From: DAIDKA01 sp049792815 | GTDB taxonomy: Bacteria > Pseudomonadota > Gammaproteobacteria > Steroidobacterales > Steroidobacteraceae | Direction of reading: 5' to 3' | Length of the DNA: 33,201 nt | NCBI GenBank assembly: GCA_049792815.1 | Contig: JBARBG010000120.1 | Coordinates: 1 to 33,201, forward strand | In this document: positions 25,024-32,896 of the stretch, in pieces | Numbering within the stretch: the stretch's first letter is position 1 | Layout: each line of letters begins with the position of its first letter | The notes under the pieces: model-generated | The model's database searches: none | What the model saw: the letters and a program-made list of their open reading frames with translations, nothing else | What the model was told of the DNA's origin: nothing | Program-made: the position numbers and the translations under genes

Positions 25024-26470
25024 TGCTGACCAGTTCTGCCATGAAGTCATTGACGGTGAGGGCCGTGAGCCGCGCAGCATCGGCAAACAACGCCACCACG
25101 CGTGCGGCCTGGCCTGGTGGATAGTGCGCGTTCACGGCACTTTCAAATTTGGCGACCATCAGCGGCTGGCCTTCCGCGCGCCTGCGCCGGTGCCCGACGG
25201 GGAAATCAACCTGCACGCGCGGCGTGGCGCTGCCGTCCTTGAAGAACACCTGCACGGCATTGCCGATGAAGCGGCGCTCCGGATCGTAATAATCCTGGGT
25301 GAAACCCGCGTTCTCGCGAACCTGCATCAGGCCGCGCAGCTTGTCGATGCGCGGATCGGCCGCCACGTCGTCCTCATAGTCCGCGGCGATGAGTCGGCCG
25401 AAGATCAGCGGCACCGCCACCATGTACTGGATGCAATGGTCGCGATCGGCGGGATTGGCCAACGGACCGGTCTTGTCAATGATGCGCACGCCGGGTTCCT
25501 GGGTCTCGATCACGATGCGATCGATGCTGTCCAGGCGGTCGCGAACGGCGCCATGCAGGGCCATGGCGCATTCCACGGCGGTTTGCGCGTGGAATTCCGC
25601 CGGCCAGGAAATCTTGAACAGGATGTTTTCCATCACGTAGCTGCCGAAGGGCTGGAACACCGACACCGACTGGCCGGCGAACAGCACCTCCTGGAATCCC
25701 CAGCGTGGCGCGCTCAGCACGGTGGGATAGCCCATCTCCCCCGCCAGCGCCATGAGGGCATGGCGAACGCCGCGGCTGGTCGCATCGCCAGCCGCCCAGC
25801 TCTTGCGTGATCCGGTATTGGGCGCGTGACGGTAGGTGCGCAGGGCGCCGCCGTCAGCCCAGGCGTTTGATACCGCGTTGCAGACCTGCGCCTGCGAGCC
25901 GCCCAGCATCGCGGTCACGACCGCCGTCGTGGCCACACGCACCAGCAGCACATGGTCCAGGCCCACGCGGTTGAAACTGTTGGTGAGCGCCAGTACGCCC
26001 TGGATTTCATGGGCGCGGACCATCGCCGTGAGCACGTCCGCCACGGTAAGAGGAGCGCGCGCCTGCATCAGGGCCTGGCGTGACAGGTAGTCCGCGACGG
26101 CCAGCACGCCGCCGAGATTATCCGACGGGTGTCCCCATTCAGCTGCCAGCCAGGTGTCGTTGAAATCCAGCCAACGCACCATGGCGCCGATGGCGAAGGC
26201 CCCTTGCACGGGATCAAGCTCCAGGGAGGTACCGGGGACCCGCGCGCCGCCCGGCATCACCGCGCCCGGTACCACCGGGGCGATCAGGCGCGCACAGGCC
26301 GGAACTTTCAGCGCCAAGAGGCCGCAGGCCAGGGTATCCATCAGACAATGCCGCGCGGTCTCAAACGCCAGCGACGACACCGGCGGCGGCGTGCTCACGA
26401 AGCTTGCGATCTGCGTGAGCACCGCGTCGGGCGCGGAGCGCTGCGCGCGCTTTGGGTCAAATGCTGACAT
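25013..26470 (-). CDS. prpD: 2-methylcitrate dehydratase (MmgE/PrpD family)
   Basis: A 485-residue MmgE/PrpD-family dehydratase that should convert 2-methylcitrate to 2-methyl-cis-aconitate in propionate breakdown. The all-helical N-terminal domain contains HCLMDTLACGLLAL and WLDFNDTWLAAEWGHPSDNL, both typical. A later conserved segment is FKISWPAEFHAQTAVECA. The family also includes other dehydratases and itaconate-related enzymes, but its place directly after prpB and prpC makes PrpD the best call. No acnD or prpF is present. The start is ATG at 26470, or GTG one codon earlier, four bases after the prpC stop. Confidence 0.88.
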   Translation of the reverse strand: MSAFDPKRAQRSAPDAVLTQIASFVSTPPPVSSLAFETARHCLMDTLACGLLALKVPACARLIAPVVPGAVMPGGARVPGTSLELDPVQGAFAIGAMVRWLDFNDTWLAAEWGHPSDNLGGVLAVADYLSRQALMQARAPLTVADVLTAMVRAHEIQGVLALTNSFNRVGLDHVLLVRVATTAVVTAMLGGSQAQVCNAVSNAWADGGALRTYRHAPNTGSRKSWAAGDATSRGVRHALMALAGEMGYPTVLSAPRWGFQEVLFAGQSVSVFQPFGSYVMENILFKISWPAEFHAQTAVECAMALHGAVRDRLDSIDRIVIETQEPGVRIIDKTGPLANPADRDHCIQYMVAVPLIFGRLIAADYEDDVAADPRIDKLRGLMQVRENAGFTQDYYDPERRFIGNAVQVFFKDGSATPRVQVDFPVGHRRRRAEGQPLMVAKFESAVNAHYPPGQAARVVALFADAARLTALTVNDFMAELVSNGR

Positions 26471-26474
26471 CACT

Positions 26475-27626
26475 TCACCGGCGCTTGTTGAGCGGCACGT
26501 AGGCGCGGGGAGCGGGACCTACGTATTCGGCGGCGGGGCGCACGATCTTGCCGTTGTCGCGCTGTTCCATGACATGGGCCGACCAGCCGGTGGTGCGCGA
26601 CATCACGAACAGCGGCGTAAACATGGACACCGGGATTTCCAGCAGGTGGTAGAGAACGGCGGAGAACCAGTCGACATTCGGGAACAGCCGCTTCTGCTGC
26701 CACAGCACCGACTCGATGCGATCGGCGATGTCATAGAGCGTGCTGTCGCCGTACTCATGGGACAGCTGCAGCGCCACTTCCTTGGCGACGGGGTGGCGCG
26801 GATCGCCGATGGTGTAGACCGGGTGACCGAAGCCGATGATGACTTCGCGGGCCGCGAGCCGCGCCAGGATGTCCGCTTCCGCGGCTTCCGGATTCGCGTA
26901 GCGCTGCTGGATCTCCAGCGCGACTTCGTTGGCACCGCCATGCTTGGGCCCGCGCAGTGCACCAATGCCACCGACCAGGCAGGAGTAGAGGTCCGAGCCG
27001 GTGCTCGCGATCACACGCGCGGTAAAAGTCGAGGCATTGAACTCGTGCTCGGCGTACAGAATGAGCGAAGTATTCAGGGCTTTCACCCAGGATGCCGGCG
27101 GCGCGCGCTCATGCAGCAGATGCAGGAAGTGTCCAGCCACCGATTCATCGTCGGTTTCGACGGTGATGCGCCGGCCGCTGCGGCTGAAGTGGTACCAGTA
27201 CGTGAGCATCGAGCCCAGTGATGCGACCAGTTGATCGGCGATCTCACGGGCGGTGCTGACGCCATGCGCGGGAGGTTCGGGCAGCGCACAGCCCATGGCG
27301 GAGACGCCGGTGCGCAGTACATCCATGGGATGCGCTGCCGGCGGCAGCACCTCGAGGGCCCCGCGCACCGTGCGCGACAGTCCGCGCAGTGATTTGAGCT
27401 TGGCGCGATAACTGGCCAGCGTCGCGGCATTGGGCAGTTCACCGTGTATCAGCAGGTAGGCAACCTCCTCGAAGGAGGCTTCGCGCGCCAGGTCCAGAAT
27501 GTCGTAGCCGCGATAATGCAGATCGTTACCGGTCTGGCCCACGGTGCACAGCGCCGTGGACCCGGCCGTTACGCCGGCCAGGGCGACGGATTTTTTCGGA
27601 CGCAATGCGCCGGACGCTTCGCTCAT
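26475..27626 (-). CDS. prpC: 2-methylcitrate synthase (citrate synthase family)
   Basis: A 383-residue enzyme that condenses propionyl-CoA with oxaloacetate. Its catalytic triad by homology to citrate synthase is His229 (GPKHGGANE), His268 (GFGHPVY) and Asp319 (FPNVDWFSA). The N-terminus SVALAGVTAGSTALCTVG and the short length (no N-terminal domain) are typical of PrpC rather than of the larger citrate synthase. Some activity with acetyl-CoA is usual in this family. A good ribosome binding site, AGGAG, overlaps the prpB stop. Confidence 0.93.
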   Translation of the reverse strand: MSEASGALRPKKSVALAGVTAGSTALCTVGQTGNDLHYRGYDILDLAREASFEEVAYLLIHGELPNAATLASYRAKLKSLRGLSRTVRGALEVLPPAAHPMDVLRTGVSAMGCALPEPPAHGVSTAREIADQLVASLGSMLTYWYHFSRSGRRITVETDDESVAGHFLHLLHERAPPASWVKALNTSLILYAEHEFNASTFTARVIASTGSDLYSCLVGGIGALRGPKHGGANEVALEIQQRYANPEAAEADILARLAAREVIIGFGHPVYTIGDPRHPVAKEVALQLSHEYGDSTLYDIADRIESVLWQQKRLFPNVDWFSAVLYHLLEIPVSMFTPLFVMSRTTGWSAHVMEQRDNGKIVRPAAEYVGPAPRAYVPLNKRR

Positions 27627-27629
27627 TCT

Positions 27630-28520
27630 CTACTCCTGTGGCGGATTGCTGCCGAACAGCCGGTCCAGCCGTTCCTCGTAGGCGTGGTAGCCCAGCACGC
27701 TGTAGAGCTCCTCGCGCGTCTGCATGCGCGCGATGAGCGCGCGCTGCGTGCCATCGTGGCGAATGCCGTGGTACACCTCCTGCGCCGCCTTGCTCATGGC
27801 CCTGAATGCAGAAAGCGGATACAGCGCCAGCCGCACTCCGACCTGGCCGAGCTCCTCCGCGGTGAACAGTGGCGTGCGGCCGAACTCGGTGATGTTGGCC
27901 AGCACCGGCACCGGTAGCGCCGCGGTGAACTGGCGGTACTCAGCCAGTGTGGTCATGGCCTCGGCGAATATCATGTCGGCGCCCGCCGCCACATAGGCTT
28001 GCGCGCGCGCGATGGCGCCTGTGAGGCCTTCAACGGCATGCGCATCGGTGCGCGCCATGATCACGAAGGAGCGGTCGGCACGCGCATCGAGCGCGGCCTT
28101 CAGCCGGTCGCACATCTCCCCGGCTGCCACCAGCTGCTTGCCCGGCCGGTGACCGCAGCGCTTGCTCTGCACCTGATCCTCAAGGTGCAGTCCGGCGGCG
28201 CCGGCCCGCGCCAGTTCGCGGCAGGTGCGTGCAATATTGAAGGCGCCGCCAAAACCGGTGTCGGCATCGACCAGCAGCGGCAGATCGCAGGCCGCCGTGA
28301 TGCGCCTGACCTCTTCGCTCACATCGTTGAGGGTGGTGATGCCCAGATCGGGCAGGCCGAAGGCGCTGTTCGCAACGCCCGCGCCGGAGAGATAAATGGC
28401 GCGAAATCCGGCGCGGGCCGCGAGCATTGCGGCATAGGCGCTGATGGTGCCGGCGACCTGCAGCGGATGCTCCTGTTCGAGCGCATCGCGCAGACGCTGC
28501 CCTGGGGGAGGGATGGACAT
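27630..28520 (-). CDS. prpB: 2-methylisocitrate lyase
   Basis: A 296-residue TIM-barrel lyase that splits 2-methylisocitrate into pyruvate and succinate. The active-site signature KRCGH is at 120-124, with the metal-binding DADTGFGG from 85 and HLEDQVQSKRCGH leading into it. The isocitrate lyase relatives are longer, so the length favours PrpB. It is the first of three contiguous prp genes and starts three bases after the stop of the MBL-fold gene, with its ribosome binding site overlapping that stop. No PrpR-type regulator is next to it. Confidence 0.94.
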   Translation of the reverse strand: MSIPPPGQRLRDALEQEHPLQVAGTISAYAAMLAARAGFRAIYLSGAGVANSAFGLPDLGITTLNDVSEEVRRITAACDLPLLVDADTGFGGAFNIARTCRELARAGAAGLHLEDQVQSKRCGHRPGKQLVAAGEMCDRLKAALDARADRSFVIMARTDAHAVEGLTGAIARAQAYVAAGADMIFAEAMTTLAEYRQFTAALPVPVLANITEFGRTPLFTAEELGQVGVRLALYPLSAFRAMSKAAQEVYHGIRHDGTQRALIARMQTREELYSVLGYHAYEERLDRLFGSNPPQE

Positions 28521-28523
28521 ATC

Positions 28524-29486
28524 CTACCTTCGCTGCCGTTGCAGCCAGGAAATGAGGCCCTGGGTATTCAGGTCAAGGTCCTTGGAAAGGTATTCATCCA
28601 CGCAGGCCGCAGGTTCGGCAAGCCCATGACGGGTGGCAAGCCTTATCCACAGCGCCCGCATGTCCGCGTATATCGCCGCGTAGGGGTCGGCGGCGTCGGC
28701 ATGGCGCAGAGCCATGGCGGCCAGTTCCGGAATCTGCGCCTTGAGCGATGCGGCAATGGCCGGCAGGCCGGTCACGCGGCTGTAGTGCATGAGGTAGGCA
28801 GCGCGCGGCTCGGTCGCCATCAGGCGGTCAATGGAGGCGATCAACTGCACCGGATCAAACTGCGAAGGGGTGGTGGTCGGCACCCCGAAGGCGCCCTGGG
28901 CGGTATCGAGCTCGCGATAGGACAGGCCGAAGGTGTCGCCGGTGAACAGATTGCGATGCGCAAGGTCCACCAGGCAGTAGTGATGAAGCGCATGACCCGG
29001 GGTGTGCAGCAGCTGGAAGGACCTGCCGCGCAGGTCGAAATACTGACCGTCCTCGGTGGTGATCACACGGCTGGCGGGGACGGGAATCAGCTCTCCGTAC
29101 AGTTCCCGGTAGAGATCCGCCCCGTAGACGGTCATGGAGGCGGCGATGAGCTTCGCCGGATCGATGAGGTGCGGCGCGCCGCGCGGATGGACGACGAGCC
29201 TCGCCGCCGGCAACGACTGCAGCAGCAGGCCGGCGCCGCCCGCGTGGTCCAGATGGACATGGGTGATGAAAACATAGTCCACATCCTCCGGGCTGATCGC
29301 CAGTTCCTGCAGCGCCGCCAGCAGGTGGGGCACGGAGTAGTTAGTCCCCACGTCCACGAACGCGGCACCCCCGCGGTGCTGGATGATGTGCGCCGCGGCG
29401 AGCCCAGGCCTGATGTACTCGGTGTCCACCGCCGTAATGCCATCCGGGTGGCGGGTCAGGCGCGCAGGTGTGAAATGGGCTGTCAT
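28524..29486 (-). CDS. MBL-fold metallo-hydrolase
   Basis: A 320-residue metallo-beta-lactamase-fold hydrolase. The metal motif HVHLDH (76-81) in YVFITHVHLDHAGG is intact, with further likely ligands in LLHTPGHALHH and in FTGDTFGL. Residues about 215-320 form a helical C-terminal region seen in members that act on thioesters or lactones, but the substrate here is not known. It is the first gene of the block that runs into prpBCD, so a thioesterase or glyoxalase-like role in propionate or acyl metabolism is a guess. I prefer the ATG at 29486; an in-frame start at 29540 would reach nearly to the divergent S9 gene. No strong ribosome binding site is visible. Confidence 0.85.
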   Translation of the reverse strand: MTAHFTPARLTRHPDGITAVDTEYIRPGLAAAHIIQHRGGAAFVDVGTNYSVPHLLAALQELAISPEDVDYVFITHVHLDHAGGAGLLLQSLPAARLVVHPRGAPHLIDPAKLIAASMTVYGADLYRELYGELIPVPASRVITTEDGQYFDLRGRSFQLLHTPGHALHHYCLVDLAHRNLFTGDTFGLSYRELDTAQGAFGVPTTTPSQFDPVQLIASIDRLMATEPRAAYLMHYSRVTGLPAIAASLKAQIPELAAMALRHADAADPYAAIYADMRALWIRLATRHGLAEPAACVDEYLSKDLDLNTQGLISWLQRQRR

Positions 29487-29548
29487 GTAAGCGATCGTAT
29501 CAGGCAGGATAGCGGCTGCTCGATACCTTCTTTGACACACGACTTTTC

Positions 29549-31444
29549 ATGAGAAATTCCCTGGCCGCGACGCGGCCGCTCGCGTGGCTGGTGGCATTGG
29601 GGCTTGGCGCCGGCGTCTACGCGCCGCTGTCGGCGGGCGCCGACACGCCGCAGATGCCCTTGCCGGTGCAGGGCCTGCCGGCACAATCCCGGGGCGCGCT
29701 GATATTCGACGGCGTGCCCGCCCTTGACCCGAAACTGGGCGCGCATCTTGCCGACTACCTGGAAGGGCGCGATGCGTCCTTCCTCGCCTGGCTCCCGGAT
29801 AACAGCCTGCTGGTGAGCACGCGCTTCGGCGACACGTCTCAGGTACACCGGGTCATCGCGCCGCTGGGCATGCGCGAACAGCTGACCTGGTATCCGGATC
29901 CGATCACCAAGGTCCTGGCCGCGCCTGCCGGTTTGGCAGACGGGTTTGCCTTCCTCCAGGAGCATGAGGCCGATGGTCTGCCGCAGCTCTTCTACTACAG
30001 CTTCGCCAGCCACAGCGCCCGCATGTTGAGCAGCGGCAACGGCCGCCACGGCAGCCCGCTCTGGTCCCCCGATGGCCGGCATATCGTTTTCACGGGCAAC
30101 GACCGTGATGGCATCACCACCGACATCTATATGTCAGATGTGGGCGCGGGGACTGCGCCGCATCTGGTGGTGGCCGGCCGTGAACATCCCTGGTTCCCGC
30201 TGGACTGGTCCGCGGACGGCCAGAAGCTGCTGCTGTGGCAGCCGGGCAGCAACGATGAAAGCAATCTGTTCATTGGCGATGTGAACACCGGGTCAGTGCT
30301 GCCCGCCGAGGCCGGCGGCAAGCATCTGGGCATCCGTCATGCCCGTTTTGCGGCGGATGGGCACGGGATTTACATCAGCTCGGTGGATGACGGCGACTTC
30401 GCGCAACTGCGTTACCTGGATCCGGTGACCCATCAGGCCCGCGAAGTGACCGCCGCCATTCCCTGGGACATCGTCGATTTCCAGGTTGGCGCGGACGGCC
30501 GCTATCTGGCGTATGTGGCCAACGACGACGGCCGTGATCGTCTGACGGTTCTGGATAACCAGTCGAAGCTCGAACTCACACCGGCAGGTCTTCCTGAAGG
30601 GCGGATCACCGGCCTGCATTTCGAGCACACCGGCCACCTTCTCGCCTTCGGCGCCGAAGGACCCCGTTCGCCCGCGGACGTCTATGTCTACGAGCCGGGG
30701 CGCAATCAGCTCACCCGCTGGACACGCAGCGAACTAGGCGCAGTGGATCCGCAGACCTTTGTGCCGGCCGAGGCGGTGCAGTACCCGACCTGGGATAAGG
30801 TCAAGTCAGGCCAGCGCATGATCCCGGCGTTTGTGTACCGCCCGACCACGCCGGGGACGCATCCGGTTCTCATCGATATTCACGATGGACCCGCCGGGCA
30901 GTTCCGCCCGGGCTATGACGCATTCATCCAGTTCGTCGTAAACCAGCTCGGTTACGTGGTCATCGCGCCGAACATCCGCGGCTCGACCGGCTACGGCAAG
31001 TCCTTCGCCGGCCTGGACAATGGGTCGGGCCGCGAAGATGCGGTGCGCGATCTTGGCGCGCTGCTGGTGTGGGTGGGCATGCAAAAGGACCTCGACCGTG
31101 CCCATGTTGCGGTCATGGGCCAGTCCTATGGCGGTTTCATGGCGCTGGCCATGCTGACCACCTACGGAGACCGCTTAAGCGGCGGCATCATCGTCGATGG
31201 CGACGCGACTCTCGCGATCAAAAGCCTGGCGGAGATCCGCAAACCGGTGCTGGTCTTCCAGGGCCTTCTGGACACGCCGTCACAGGTGCAGCAGGCCGGC
31301 CAGATAGTCGCTGGAATCAGGGCCCGGGGCGGCGAGGCCTGGTATGTGACGGCGCGCGACGAGGCTCACGACATCCGGCATGTCGCCAACCAGAATGCCT
31401 GGCTGGCGACGGTGGCCCAGTTCCTGAAGAAACTCGCGCCGTAG
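29549..31444 (+). CDS. Secreted S9 family serine peptidase with a shortened hydrolase domain
   Basis: A 631-residue prolyl-oligopeptidase-family protein. A signal peptide (about 1-31) is followed by a beta-propeller (about 60-370) with WSPDG repeats, as in PLWSPDGRHIVFTGNDRDG. The alpha/beta-hydrolase domain contains HDGPAGQFRPGYD, GSTGYGKSF, the nucleophile Ser526 in GQSYGGF, Asp575 in QGLLDTPSQ and His607 in ARDEAHDI. The Ser-to-Asp spacing of 49 residues is some 30 less than I recall for the family (about 80), while Asp-to-His is normal. The catalytic triad appears complete. The start ATG at 29549 has no ribosome binding site of note. It converges on the cytochrome c4 gene. Confidence 0.86.
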   Translation: MRNSLAATRPLAWLVALGLGAGVYAPLSAGADTPQMPLPVQGLPAQSRGALIFDGVPALDPKLGAHLADYLEGRDASFLAWLPDNSLLVSTRFGDTSQVHRVIAPLGMREQLTWYPDPITKVLAAPAGLADGFAFLQEHEADGLPQLFYYSFASHSARMLSSGNGRHGSPLWSPDGRHIVFTGNDRDGITTDIYMSDVGAGTAPHLVVAGREHPWFPLDWSADGQKLLLWQPGSNDESNLFIGDVNTGSVLPAEAGGKHLGIRHARFAADGHGIYISSVDDGDFAQLRYLDPVTHQAREVTAAIPWDIVDFQVGADGRYLAYVANDDGRDRLTVLDNQSKLELTPAGLPEGRITGLHFEHTGHLLAFGAEGPRSPADVYVYEPGRNQLTRWTRSELGAVDPQTFVPAEAVQYPTWDKVKSGQRMIPAFVYRPTTPGTHPVLIDIHDGPAGQFRPGYDAFIQFVVNQLGYVVIAPNIRGSTGYGKSFAGLDNGSGREDAVRDLGALLVWVGMQKDLDRAHVAVMGQSYGGFMALAMLTTYGDRLSGGIIVDGDATLAIKSLAEIRKPVLVFQGLLDTPSQVQQAGQIVAGIRARGGEAWYVTARDEAHDIRHVANQNAWLATVAQFLKKLAP

Positions 31445-31453
31445 GGCGCGCGT

Positions 31454-32095
31454 TCAGCGGCCGGCGGTGATGATGGAGATGGGCCGGTCCAGCGTGCCCA
31501 ATGCCGGCCGCATCTTGCTGAAATATTCTGCCAGGGCGTCGACATCGGAGTCCTTGATGGTCGCCGACATGGCGGACATGATGGGATTCTTGCGGCCGCC
31601 ATCCTTGTACTCGGCGATTTCACGCCGCAGGTAATCCGGATACTGGCCGGCCAGGATGGGGTAGTTCGGGACGACGCTGATGCCGGTGGCGCCATGACAG
31701 GCGGCGCACACGGCCACGGCTGCGGGGGCCGGCGGGGCGTTGGCGGGCACCGGGCCGGGCTGCAGCACGGTGCCGGCGAAGAACGCGGCGATGTCTGCCA
31801 TATCCTGGTCGGTCAGTCTTGAGGCCTGCGCATGCATGGTGAAATGCGAGCGCTGGTCAGCCTTGTATTCCTGCAGGGCCGCGATGAGGTATTCGGGATG
31901 CTGGCCGACGAGCTTCGGCACGCTGTAGTTCGGGTAGGCATTGCGATAGCCGGCGACCCCGTGACATCCCAGGCAGGTGTACGAGATGGCCTTGCCATGC
32001 ACCGGATCGCCTGCCTGGGCCAAAGCGGACGTTCCCGCGAGCATGCACACCGCAGCGAAGACCGAAACGAGCCCCAAGCGGATCCAAGAAACCAT
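31454..32095 (-). CDS. Cytochrome c4 (dihaem)
   Basis: A 213-residue periplasmic electron carrier with two c-type haem domains. A signal peptide covers about 1-27 (VSVFAAVCMLAGTSALA). The haem motifs are CLGCH (41-45) and CAACH (130-134), one per half. Likely distal Met ligands are Met87 (HFTMHAQ) and Met173 or Met176 (PIMSAMS). The repeated text KLVGQHPEYLIAALQEYK and ILAGQYPDYLRREIAEYK shows the internal duplication. It would pass electrons to a terminal oxidase. The ATG at 32095 follows GGTGGTGGG; an in-frame start 63 bases upstream would overlap the divergent dtd gene and add a hydrophilic lead. Confidence 0.9.
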   Translation of the reverse strand: MVSWIRLGLVSVFAAVCMLAGTSALAQAGDPVHGKAISYTCLGCHGVAGYRNAYPNYSVPKLVGQHPEYLIAALQEYKADQRSHFTMHAQASRLTDQDMADIAAFFAGTVLQPGPVPANAPPAPAAVAVCAACHGATGISVVPNYPILAGQYPDYLRREIAEYKDGGRKNPIMSAMSATIKDSDVDALAEYFSKMRPALGTLDRPISIITAGR

Positions 32096-32156
32096 ACCCA
32101 CCACCTTGCGCAAAACGGCCCCGAATCTTAAGGATTCGCCCGCATAATTACCACCC

Positions 32157-32621
32157 ATGATCGCACTGATTCAACGTGTCACGCAGGCCGAAGTGCGCGT
32201 GCGAACCGAAGTCACCGGCGCCATACACCAGGGCGTGCTCGCCTTCATCGGCGTGCAGCCTGAGGATACCGAGTCCGATGCCGAGCGTCTGCTCGAGCGG
32301 TTGCTCAGCTATCGCATTTTTGCCGACGATCAGGGTCGCATGAACAAGGATCTGCGGGCCGTGAAAGGCGGCCTGCTGCTGGTGTCGCAGTTCACGCTGG
32401 CCGCCGATACACGCTCCGGCACCCGCCCGGGCTTCAGCACCGCGGCCACCCCCGAGCGCGCCCGGCAGCTCTTCGACTACCTGCTGACCCAGGCGCGCGC
32501 CAGGCACCCCGAGGTTGCCTGTGGTGAGTTCGGAGCCGACATGCAGGTGAGCCTTACGAACGATGGGCCTGTGACCTTCTGGCTCGAAACCCATGCCGCC
32601 GCGGCACCCGGAAGTCGTTGA
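32157..32621 (+). CDS. dtd: D-aminoacyl-tRNA deacylase
   Basis: A 154-residue dimeric enzyme that removes D-amino acids (and Gly mischarged on tRNA-Ala) from tRNA. The two signature motifs are present: SQFTLAADTRSGTRPGF and the cross-subunit NDGPVTFWLE near the C-terminus (the NxGPVT motif). The N-terminus MIALIQRVTQAEV is typical. Size is normal apart from a few extra Ala-rich residues at the end. It is read away from cytochrome c4, and tatA follows 56 bases downstream. Confidence 0.95.
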   Translation: MIALIQRVTQAEVRVRTEVTGAIHQGVLAFIGVQPEDTESDAERLLERLLSYRIFADDQGRMNKDLRAVKGGLLLVSQFTLAADTRSGTRPGFSTAATPERARQLFDYLLTQARARHPEVACGEFGADMQVSLTNDGPVTFWLETHAAAAPGSR

Positions 32622-32677
32622 ATTTGACAGAGAAGTTTACTGTGCCGGCGCCCGCATTTGCCCTATCATTCGAAGCT

Positions 32678-32896
32678 ATGTTCGAGATTCTGATCATCGT
32701 TGTAGTACTGCTGCTGGTGTTTGGCGCCAGCAAGGTGCGCAGTGCCGGGTCCGACCTGGGCGCCGCGGTCAGGGGTTTTCGCAAGGGACTGAAGCCGCCC
32801 GAGCCGCCGCGTCCGCCTGGCGGAACCTTGCCCGACGCGGAGTTCCCGGAAGTTGTGGCCGAGCGGGAACGCGGGAGCGGCAAGCCCGGTGCGTAG
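32678..32896 (+). CDS. tatA: Sec-independent protein translocase subunit TatA
   Basis: A 72-residue subunit that forms the pore-like oligomer of the twin-arginine export system. One short membrane helix (about 3-16, ILIIVVVLLLVFG) ends in the conserved Phe-Gly hinge, and the amphipathic helix SKVRSAGSDLGAAVRGFRKGL follows, then a Pro/Glu-rich tail. The polar residue near the start of the helix (Glu3) fits TatA. The ATG at 32678 gives the normal N-terminus; the frame is open upstream to a TTG at 32618, but the added residues do not match the family. Confidence 0.9.
   Translation: MFEILIIVVVLLLVFGASKVRSAGSDLGAAVRGFRKGLKPPEPPRPPGGTLPDAEFPEVVAERERGSGKPGA

Noticed and set aside
28643..28651. Perfect DnaA box TTATCCACA
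   Set aside because: It is a single copy inside the MBL-fold gene with no second box or AT-rich stretch nearby; one such 9-mer is expected by chance about once in four windows of this size.
32096..32158. Extended N-terminus of cytochrome c4 starting at 32158
   Set aside because: It would place a hydrophilic stretch before the signal peptide, and the internal ATG at 32095 has a strong GGTGGTGGG ribosome binding site.
32624..32629. Perfect TTGACA before tatA as a promoter
   Set aside because: No -10 box lies 16-18 bases downstream; the nearest TATCAT (32664-32669) is 34 bases away.
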